The translations under genes were made by a program, and so were the position numbers. A DNA stretch of 10,793 nt from Prochloron sp. SP5CPC1 (GTDB taxonomy: Bacteria; Cyanobacteriota; Cyanobacteriia; Cyanobacteriales; Prochloraceae), in assembly GCA_014323965.1 (NCBI GenBank), contig JACONB010000123.1, forward strand, positions 1 through 10,793, read 5' to 3'. Numbering within the stretch: position 1 is the stretch's first letter; each line of letters begins with the position of its first letter. The notes below the pieces were generated by a model, which was not told the origin of the DNA, searched no databases, and saw only the letters and a program-made list of their open reading frames with translations. Positions 1 to 6,183 of the stretch are shown here, piece after piece.

Positions 1-334
1 TAATTGCTCTAATAATATTTAACCCTGTTACTCCTGTGATATCACTAATGACTTTGTGCAACTGCAAGTTCATCTGCGTAAGAGCCTTTTGCATTCTCTG
101 AATATGAGTTGAGCTATTTTGAATCAAATTGTCTCTCTGTCTCAAATAGCTTCTCAATACTGCTATTTCACCTTCGGGGACAAAAAAAGGAGCAAGTAAT
201 CCATAGCTATGGAGTTGTTGTAACCATTGACAGTCTTTTACATCACTTTTTCTCCCTGGGACTGTTTTTACATTTTTAGAATTAACAAAAAAAACTTGTA
301 AATTTCTCTCTCGATTATACCCTAACTCGGTAAC
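1..334 (-). pseudogene. IS110-family transposase fragment, 5' truncated and cut by the window edge
   Basis: The minus strand is open for 111 codons from 334 to the window edge. Reading from 334, residues 26-34 give PGRKSDVKD, followed by CQWLQQLHSYGLL, a later stretch LRSYLRQRDNLIQ, and near the edge ISDITGVTGLNIIRAI. This is the typical order of IS110-type transposases: the second half of the RuvC-like DEDD domain, the coiled-coil linker, then the start of the Tnp_IS116/IS110 C-terminal domain. Asp31 and Asp34 match the DxxD pair of that active site. The first Asp and the Glu should lie upstream, but an in-frame TAA sits at 335-337 and nothing transposase-like follows up to murI. The N-terminal quarter is therefore missing and the copy is most likely dead. 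Its C-terminal half lies outside the window. The join between element and flank is somewhere near 300-340. Confidence 0.85.
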
Positions 335-357
335 TTAAAATCAAGAATATGTTATAT

Positions 358-396
358 CCATCCCCTAAGACATAATGAAATTAGTATAGGGGATGG
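358..396. repeat. 10-bp perfect inverted repeat downstream of murI
   Basis: CCATCCCCTA (358-367) and TAGGGGATGG (387-396) are perfect inverted repeats separated by 19 nt. The element starts about 33 bp past the murI stop, between murI and the broken IS110 copy. As RNA it could end murI transcription, but the loop is long and no T-run follows on either strand, so it is not a standard intrinsic terminator. It may instead be part of a mobile-element end. Confidence 0.5.
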
Positions 397-428
397 GTGA
401 ATCTCTCTCGTGGCCAAGTTTCACCATT

Positions 429-1262
429 CTAAGATTCTAGACTTATAGAGGATCGGTCAATCAAGGGCAGAAATACTTTTTCTACCTTTGGGTAACAACC
501 TAACCACTGTTGGGAGAGTTGGGCAAATCTTGTGGTCTGCCCGCTGACGCAGAAACGGGTAGGAAGCCTTGCTTGATTGTTGTTCATCCCCATAAGTTTT
601 AGTTCTTGTTCGGCGGCTTTCACTACGTGTTGGGCAGGATCTACTAATTTTACCGTAGGGGGTAAAATTTCCTGTATTACTTGAGCTAGATGTCCATAGT
701 GGGTACAGCCGTAAATTAACGTATCGATGTTCTCCTCAAGTAAAGGGGACAAATACTGCCTTGCGACTTCCTTAGTATAGGGATCAGTAATTCGGTTTTG
801 CTCGATCAGAGGTACGAATTCAGGGCAGGCTATCTGCCAAACCTTGGCTTCAGGATAGATTTCGGCGATCGCCCGACTATAAGCATTGGATTGAACAGTA
901 GCGGTGGTAGCAATAACACCAATACGTCTACCTTCCAGCCCAGCCGCCCTAGCCCCCGGTAATATCAGCCCCAGAATTGGTAGATTAAATTCCGAACGAA
1001 CTGTCTCTAGTGCAAGAGCAGAGCTGGTATTGCACGCCATCAAGACCATTTTAACATCCTGCTGGGTCATCCAAGTGAGAATTTCCCGAACAAACTGTAA
1101 AATTTCCTCAGAGGAGCGAGTACCGTAAGGAAGTCGAGCTGTATCGGCAAAGTAAAGGAAGGATTCTTGAGGTAGCTGTCGGTACAGTTCAAGCAAGACA
1201 GTGATACCCCCCACACCACTATCAAAAAGGGCAATGGGAGCTTTTCGGTTGGATTCTGTCAT
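429..1262 (-). CDS. murI: Glutamate racemase
   Basis: This enzyme interconverts L- and D-glutamate in the cytoplasm and supplies D-Glu for the peptidoglycan stem peptide. From the chosen ATG the protein has 277 residues, normal for MurI. The family signatures are all present. FDSGVGG (13-19) carries the Asp-Ser pair, and ADTARLPYG (39-47) follows. MACNTSSA (75-82) has the first catalytic Cys77, and YGCTHYGH (184-191) has the second, Cys186. I chose ATG at 1262. A TTG at 1286 would add eight residues (MPCPSSLN) that match no family feature, and neither start has a clear Shine-Dalgarno sequence, which is common in cyanobacteria. The gene lies 57 bp downstream of the amidase on the same strand with no terminator between them, so the two are probably co-transcribed. 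To my knowledge this amidase-murI pairing also occurs in other cyanobacteria. A HIP1 octamer lies inside the gene at 865. Confidence 0.96.
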   Translation of the reverse strand: MTESNRKAPIALFDSGVGGITVLLELYRQLPQESFLYFADTARLPYGTRSSEEILQFVREILTWMTQQDVKMVLMACNTSSALALETVRSEFNLPILGLILPGARAAGLEGRRIGVIATTATVQSNAYSRAIAEIYPEAKVWQIACPEFVPLIEQNRITDPYTKEVARQYLSPLLEENIDTLIYGCTHYGHLAQVIQEILPPTVKLVDPAQHVVKAAEQELKLMGMNNNQARLPTRFCVSGQTTRFAQLSQQWLGCYPKVEKVFLPLIDRSSISLES

Positions 1263-1319
1263 ATTCAGAGAGGAGGGGCAAGGCAAGTTAAACTCCCATA
1301 GATTACAGATAAAATATAC

Positions 1320-3209
1320 CTAAAGTCCAGCTTTCTTAATGTATTCTAAGATACCCTCTCCGATGGCTTTTGCCATGCGCTGACGGTAACTGGAGTCTTG
1401 GAGTCTGTATACATCCTCGTTACCAGTGACAAAACCCACTTCTACTAAAACAGATGGCATTTTTGTCTTACGCAAGACATAAAACCTCGCTCGCCGAACC
1501 CGACGGTCTCTAATGTTACCTATCCGAGCCAAGACATTGCGATGAATAGTATCTGCTAAGGAGCGACCGCTTTCAAAATAATAAGTTTCCAACCCATTCA
1601 CGTCGGGACGCTGCAAGCTGATAGCATTGGCATGAATGCTAACAAACAAATCTGCATCTGCTCTGTTTGCTCTTACGCTTCTTCCCTCCAGGCTGACAAA
1701 AAAATCGCTTCCTCGGGTCATCAGCACTTCAATTCCATGTTGGGAAAGAAACTCTTGCAAGTGGAGGGAGAGAGGAAGAACGATATCTTTTTCCCTAACT
1801 CCTCCAATACCGATCGCCCCCGGATCTTTGCCCCCGTGTCCGGGATCTATAACTACAAGAAGGCGGCTATTGCGAGTAGGTGGCGGGGTAGTGGTTGGGT
1901 TCGGTGCCTCCCAAATAGGTGGTGGCTCCTTTATCTCTGGCGGAGGCACGTTAATAGGTAGGGAAGAAATCCTTGGGGTCTGCGGTGGAGGTGATGGAGG
2001 GAATGAAGTAGGTTCTAGTGGTTGCAGATCTAGAGCCAGCAGGCGATCGCTCAGTTGATTCAGTTGCCCGATTTGGACGAAATCCGTTGGCTGCACTTCA
2101 ATCAAAACATTATAGTCTTGTTGTTTCACCCGGACGAAAGGGCTATCGGAAGTCAGTTGAGGTCCCCTGAAGCGTCTTGCTAATTGCCCATTAGCAATAT
2201 TAATCTCGAATACTCTCTTTTGCCGATTCCAGCGACTAGTAGCCGTAATTTGGCTATCTGCTGAGATTAAAAGCTGAGTACCGCCATCAGCGAGTTCAAT
2301 GGACTCTATTGTTACTTCCTCTGGAATTGGAATACTGCGCCAGGAAGTGGGATAACTTGTTTGACCTGATGATCCATCAAAAACCCTATCCAGACCACCC
2401 TCAGGCAAAAGAACTAAGCCGCCGGATCTGCTAGGCAATGCTCGCCAATCGGGACTGTCTTCAGTCACATTCAAAGTTAGGCGACCCACTGGGGGAGATG
2501 TGGGAAATTGAACGAATTCAATCGTACTGACTCCATAGCGATTCACCGGTAAAGTTCTGCCCGCCAGATCTGCTGGAAAGCTAATTCCTTCTAGGTAGAA
2601 ATCCATATAACGGCCATTGCTGCTGCGCTTAGCCTCAATGTTTTGCGGTTCTTCTCCCGGAAGACGCACAAATAAACCATTGTTAGTCACGGAAAAATAT
2701 TCAGATTCTCCTGTTGAAGTAGCAACGGGAGGATTTTCAGGAATACTAGGAGGTTGTGGGGGTTGAGTGACAGGACGGAAAGAGCTCGAAGGCTGTTGAG
2801 CAATGGGGGGTGGCAGTTCAATTTGTTCTGGTATTGGTAACTGCACAGACCATTGCCTCGGAGAACTTCCCTTGAAGATCACCTGTTGGGGGTCAATAAT
2901 ATATCCCGACGCTAATTCAATTACTAAACGGGTAGTCTGCTCGTCAAACTGTCCCACCCGCATACTCCGGATTGTACCGCCGAACTGCTCCGAGATAGTA
3001 GGACGTCCCAAGGTAGTTCCTGGTAAGTCAATTACCAACCGAGTCGGATTGAAAATTAACTGTGCTTTTGGTTGCACTCCTTCGTTTGTACGAAAAACCA
3101 GTTGATTGCGGTTTGGATCGAATTTCCAATAAGTCAGTTGCCCTGCTAAAGCAGGAGACGAGAAGAGAACAGCGCTCAAAAAACTCAGTAGTAGCCAGTA
3201 ACGTCTCAC
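1320..3209 (-). CDS. amiC: Exported N-acetylmuramoyl-L-alanine amidase with AMIN domain (AmiC type)
   Basis: This zinc amidase cuts the bond between muramic acid and L-alanine in peptidoglycan, probably during cell separation or septum remodelling in the periplasm. The 629-residue protein starts with a signal peptide (MRRYWLLLSF..., cleavage likely after ALA at 20-22). An AMIN domain follows at about 23-125, and a Pro-rich linker at about 130-165. A second AMIN-like beta domain spans about 290-395, then another Pro-rich linker runs over 400-447. The Amidase_3 catalytic domain fills about 450-626. Its metal site is visible: H458 in DPGHGGKDPGA, E473 in REKDIVL and H526 in SIHANA; E590 in LVEVGFVTGNED is the catalytic acid. 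The start is GTG, supported by GAGAGGTG 8 nt upstream (3218-3225). The double AMIN plus Amidase_3 layout resembles AmiC1/AmiC2 (HcwA) of filamentous cyanobacteria, which drill septal pores; whether this one does so is inference. Confidence 0.95.
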   Translation of the reverse strand: MRRYWLLLSFLSAVLFSSPALAGQLTYWKFDPNRNQLVFRTNEGVQPKAQLIFNPTRLVIDLPGTTLGRPTISEQFGGTIRSMRVGQFDEQTTRLVIELASGYIIDPQQVIFKGSSPRQWSVQLPIPEQIELPPPIAQQPSSSFRPVTQPPQPPSIPENPPVATSTGESEYFSVTNNGLFVRLPGEEPQNIEAKRSSNGRYMDFYLEGISFPADLAGRTLPVNRYGVSTIEFVQFPTSPPVGRLTLNVTEDSPDWRALPSRSGGLVLLPEGGLDRVFDGSSGQTSYPTSWRSIPIPEEVTIESIELADGGTQLLISADSQITATSRWNRQKRVFEINIANGQLARRFRGPQLTSDSPFVRVKQQDYNVLIEVQPTDFVQIGQLNQLSDRLLALDLQPLEPTSFPPSPPPQTPRISSLPINVPPPEIKEPPPIWEAPNPTTTPPPTRNSRLLVVIDPGHGGKDPGAIGIGGVREKDIVLPLSLHLQEFLSQHGIEVLMTRGSDFFVSLEGRSVRANRADADLFVSIHANAISLQRPDVNGLETYYFESGRSLADTIHRNVLARIGNIRDRRVRRARFYVLRKTKMPSVLVEVGFVTGNEDVYRLQDSSYRQRMAKAIGEGILEYIKKAGL

Positions 3210-3241
3210 TTTTGTTGCACCTCTCAGAAAACTTTATGCAC

Positions 3242-3270
3242 CGTATAGTATTATTTGCGGGTATGTCCGA
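3242..3270 (-). promoter_or_regulatory. Possible promoter of the amidase-murI unit
   Basis: On the minus strand TCGGAC (3265-3270) and TATACG (3242-3247) are 17 nt apart, about 35 bp before the GTG start. Both hexamers are only partial matches to sigma-70 boxes, so this is a weak inference. Confidence 0.22.
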
Positions 3271-3416
3271 AGAAGAAATAAGAAAGGGATAGAGAAATTT
3301 TCCCGGTGCCTTCTCCCCCGAGGGTAGGAATTTGAATCGACAAGTACAAGAAACGTAAATAGAGTAGCTTTAGTTTCAGTCAAATCCTCCAAAACTGAGC
3401 AAGAACCAGGACAACT

Positions 3417-4832
3417 TCAATTTTCTTCTCCTATAATAGGTTTGGGATTGTTATCCTCAAGGAGGGTTGCCTCGGCTGGTTCTTTAAACACTAGCCTTAA
3501 GAAGGGAGGCGCAATAAAGGTAGTCAAGATGACCATCATTATAATTGCGGCCTCCGTAGCTTCAGAAAGAGCACCACTAGCTGCACCCACACCCGCAAAT
3601 ACCAGTCCTACTTCACCTCTTGGAATCATACCCACTCCAATGGCCATTTTATTCAAGTTGGTTTGACCGAATAAAGTAAAACCGGTGATTACTTTACCCA
3701 GAATAGCAACCAAAATCAGAAAAGAGGCAATAATTAAGCCTTCACGATTGCTGGGCACTGCTGGGTTCAAAACGCTAAGGTCTGTTCTTGCCCCTACACA
3801 GACAAAGAAAATCGGGACGAGAATATCGGCAACGGGAATCACCTGCTCTTCCAGTTCTTTTCGCTTTTCTGTTTCTGCTAAGACCAGACCTGCCGCAAAG
3901 GCTCCCAAGATAGCTTCCAGGTGAATGACGGCAGCAATATAAGAGAGGCTGAAGGCAAAAATGAGTGCCGTCAATAATAGCTGGCCTCTCGTTTTCATTT
4001 CATTGACCAGTCCCACTAAGTAAGGACTGAGAAAACGACCGATTAAAATGGCGCCAATGAGGAAAACCCCAGCGCTAATAATCAAATAGATGATGTTGGT
4101 GATCTGGACTTCACCGGTTTTGGCTAAACTAGCAACCACTGCGAGGACGATAATACCTAAAATGTCATCCAGAACCGCAGCGCCGATAATAATTTGACCT
4201 TCTTCAGAAGTGAGTTGTCCTATTTCTGCTAGTACCTTAGCAGTAATACCGATACTGGTAGCTGTCAGTGCTGCTCCGGCAAAAATGGCCGGAATTAGGG
4301 GAACGTGAAATAGGTAAACTAAACCAGCCGTACCGGTAGCAAAAGGAGCGATCACCCCCACTATAGCTACTACTGCTGCTTGAGGTCCCACCCGAATTAG
4401 TTCTTTTAAGTCAGATTCTAAGCCAATTTCAAACAGGAGAATCACAACTCCCAGTTCAGACAAGAGGGAAATTACCTCGCTAAGACTTGCAAAGACGGAG
4501 GTCGCTGCTTCCGGACTCAGCTCGGCAGTGGTTTCGAGAAATTTAATAATTAAAGAGTCCGTTACCTCAGAACCGCTTTCTGGAAAGACGAGAATGCTCA
4601 AAGCAGAAACGCCGATTATTACCCCAGCCACCAGTTCTCCCAGAACCGGCGGTAAGTTAATGCGGGCGCAAATTTCTCCCCCCAATTTGTTGGCAAAGTA
4701 AATAAGGACTAAGCTGAGAAGCACTCCGGCAAAAATCAGAGTTTGAGAACCTGTTTCTGCTTCTGTTTCTGTTGCTGTTGCTAGTAGAGGAGAAAAGAGT
4801 GTATTAGTGGCAATTGAGGTGAGGCAGTTCAT
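3417..4832 (-). CDS. Na+/H+ antiporter, CPA2 family (NapA/NhaS3-like)
   Basis: This integral membrane exchanger swaps Na+ (or K+) for protons; cyanobacterial relatives such as NhaS3 act in salt and pH homeostasis. From ATG at 4832 the protein has 471 residues. About 12-13 hydrophobic segments run from residue 31 to 450. The core motif is present: TATSIG (190-195) for the unwound helix, then VLDDILG (220-226) with the Asp222-Asp223 pair that binds the ion. IPRGEVGLVFAG (403-414) is also a family signature. Lys380 in ILGK may match the lysine of electrogenic members (inference). The hydrophilic N-terminus (residues 1-30) is rich in Thr and Glu. A TTG at 4856 would add eight residues; I prefer ATG because AAGAAG lies about 8 nt before it. 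There is no regulatory (TrkA-N) tail, which separates it from KefB/KefC. It stands alone, 207 bp upstream of the amidase on the same strand, with no evident terminator. Confidence 0.93.
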   Translation of the reverse strand: MNCLTSIATNTLFSPLLATATETEAETGSQTLIFAGVLLSLVLIYFANKLGGEICARINLPPVLGELVAGVIIGVSALSILVFPESGSEVTDSLIIKFLETTAELSPEAATSVFASLSEVISLLSELGVVILLFEIGLESDLKELIRVGPQAAVVAIVGVIAPFATGTAGLVYLFHVPLIPAIFAGAALTATSIGITAKVLAEIGQLTSEEGQIIIGAAVLDDILGIIVLAVVASLAKTGEVQITNIIYLIISAGVFLIGAILIGRFLSPYLVGLVNEMKTRGQLLLTALIFAFSLSYIAAVIHLEAILGAFAAGLVLAETEKRKELEEQVIPVADILVPIFFVCVGARTDLSVLNPAVPSNREGLIIASFLILVAILGKVITGFTLFGQTNLNKMAIGVGMIPRGEVGLVFAGVGAASGALSEATEAAIIMMVILTTFIAPPFLRLVFKEPAEATLLEDNNPKPIIGEEN

Positions 4833-5138
4833 CCAATGCTTCTTGCTATAACGCAAGCGGTAGAGCTAGTGGAATCGACGTCTTGCATAGGCTAGTTCCT
4901 AACCCCAATTTGGTTGTCTTAACTGCGATTGGCTAGTTGCAAACTGCCTTTCTAACGATTAGTTTCTACCGGATACTGCCATCACTTGTATCGTTCTAGG
5001 GTAGCAGGCTCTCCAAAGACTCGCGCTTGGGAGTTCAATATCCTAAATGGCAAGTGGCTCTGTTACTATTATTTTGGCTCACTCTACTATTGTAGCCTTG
5101 CTCGTCAAGAAAAAGCAAAGGCTATTTGTACTGATGAA
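4833..5138. other. Intergenic stretch between antiporter and broken tnpB
   Basis: This 306-bp stretch should hold the antiporter promoter, but I see no convincing -35/-10 pair. There is one plus-strand mini-ORF at 5047-5142 (ATG, 31 residues, hydrophobic middle followed by KKKQR). It matches no small photosystem or cytochrome b6f subunit that I know and has no well-placed Shine-Dalgarno sequence, so I do not call it a gene. Confidence 0.4.
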
Positions 5139-5938
5139 CTAAAATATGAACAATCTTGGCGCGCTATTCATCCCCAATCCGAAAACAGCTTGCCCGCCCC
5201 GCCAGCTTTCAGCGCGGCATCGGATGATTGGGGACTTCCGCGCTTTTGTTAAAATATTCGCTGCACCATTAGCATCCGCATTCACCAAATACCCCGTAGC
5301 CGTTCGACACAGACTTCTATACACTCGCTTCCCTGATGGTATCCAGTCGTCGGGTTTTGCACCGTAGGTAGGAACTGAGTCACCATCTAAGAAACTAGCT
5401 TGGGAAGAGTAGGACTCCCCTTGCTCAACAAACTGCAAGCCATGGAAGCCACACAGTTGTCGAATTCTCTCTTTGAGTCGAGCTGTGGGGATTTGAACAA
5501 ACTTCTGATTAGTCTTATTGCCTAGGTTAACATTCTGTTTCTGACCTGTATTCCAGCCAAAGACAATCGTGCCAATCCTGTGCTTAATGCAATGGTTGAC
5601 CACCAATCGAGCGACCTTGTTCACTGCATCTCGCATCTGACGATTGCGCCGTTCGGTAATGTGGGCGAGTTGTTCTTACCATGCTCTTGGGGTTTGTTTT
5701 CCTTAAGAGTCGCCACCCGCTTATTGTCCCACTGGTTGAGCGACTTAAGATGGCGGACTTCGACAATGAAATTGTTGCCTTGGGTATCAACCCCGTGGTC
5801 AATACCAAGAGCTTGTTTTGAGTCTACAAGAGCGGGTTTTGGTTCAACCCCGTAGACAAACTCAGCATAGAAGCAGCCAAGACGTGGCAGGATGCGAACC
5901 GAACCTCTTTGATGGCATCCCATCAAGTTGGTAGGCAT
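5139..5938 (-). pseudogene. tnpB: Broken tnpB (IS200/IS605-type OrfB), N-terminally truncated with one frameshift
   Basis: Intact TnpB is an RNA-guided nuclease carried by IS200/IS605 elements. Two minus-strand frames together give its C-terminal half. The first (5938 to about 5676) reads VRILPRLGCFYAEFVY, VEPKPALVDSKQALGIDHGVD and HLKSLNQWDNKRVATLKENK. The second (5675 to 5139) continues EQLAHITERRNRQMRDAVNK, FVQIPTARLKERIRQLCG, SYSSQASF and NADANGAANIL. The reading passes from one to the other at 5675-5677, where one lost base explains the break. The RuvC-I Asp (GIDHGVD) and RuvC-III Asp (NADANG) are kept. The N-terminal domain (roughly 140 residues) is absent, and the sequence after ANILTKA departs from the family. 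Compared with relatives I remember, about seven residues also seem lost just after GVD. This copy cannot make an active protein. Confidence 0.88.
5171..5234. repeat. 9-bp inverted repeat at the 3' end of the tnpB relic
   Basis: TCCCCAATC (5171-5179) and GATTGGGGA (5226-5234) are perfect inverted repeats with a GC-rich 46-nt middle. They lie across the last codons of the tnpB relic. The right end of IS200/IS605 elements is normally structured and overlaps the guide (omega) RNA, so this may be the old right end. That is inference from position only. Confidence 0.45.
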
Positions 5939-6152
5939 GGGATTCTTAGTTCACTGACCAGATTAAACTATACAGGACGAATCCAATATAGCCTTGAACC
6001 CTGCTCTCACGCACGTTGAGCAGCTCTACACGTTAAACCAAGCCCTGGCTTATATTTCGGCTTACGCAGCGCTCTCTGCGAGTCTCCGAGCGGCTACTTT
6101 CACCAGGAACGAGCCGCACTATCTTTCATATTTGTTTACCTATCCTATAAAC
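5939..6152. other. Non-coding stretch between tnpB relic and recombinase
   Basis: No gene is supported here. A 66-codon plus-strand frame exists but has no recognisable motif, no ribosome site, and ends inside the recombinase gene. On the minus strand the tnpB relic is preceded by CTAAGAATCCCATGCC, which looks to me like the flank of an IS200/IS605 right end rather than tnpB coding sequence. This suggests a deletion joined two element ends; confidence is low. Confidence 0.35.
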
Positions 6153-6182
6153 ATCCGCGTTAATCCGCGTGAATCTGCGGTT
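6153..6182. repeat. Three tandem 10-bp units next to the recombinase stop
   Basis: The units ATCCGCGTTA (6153), ATCCGCGTGA (6163) and ATCTGCGGTT (6173) lie head to tail and end one base before the recombinase stop codon. Sequences of this form (atcCGCGttA repeated) are familiar as dispersed intergenic repeats in many bacterial genomes, including cyanobacteria. No function is known to me. Confidence 0.7.
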
Positions 6183-6183
6183 C

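Noticed and set aside
358..396. Intrinsic terminator for murI
   Set aside because: The inverted repeat is perfect, but the 19-nt loop and lack of a T-run do not support a standard terminator.
1632..2058. Two overlapping plus-strand frames of 109 and 140 codons
   Set aside because: They are antisense to the catalytic and Pro-rich part of the amidase, whose motifs and frame are unambiguous, and show no motif of their own.
5047..5142. 31-residue plus-strand ORF with a hydrophobic middle and a KKKQR end
   Set aside because: It could look like a small membrane subunit, but it matches no known photosystem or cytochrome b6f peptide, has a poorly spaced ribosome site, and is short enough to arise by chance.
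4986..5252. 88-codon plus-strand ORF
   Set aside because: It runs into the antisense of the tnpB relic and has no recognisable motif or ribosome site.
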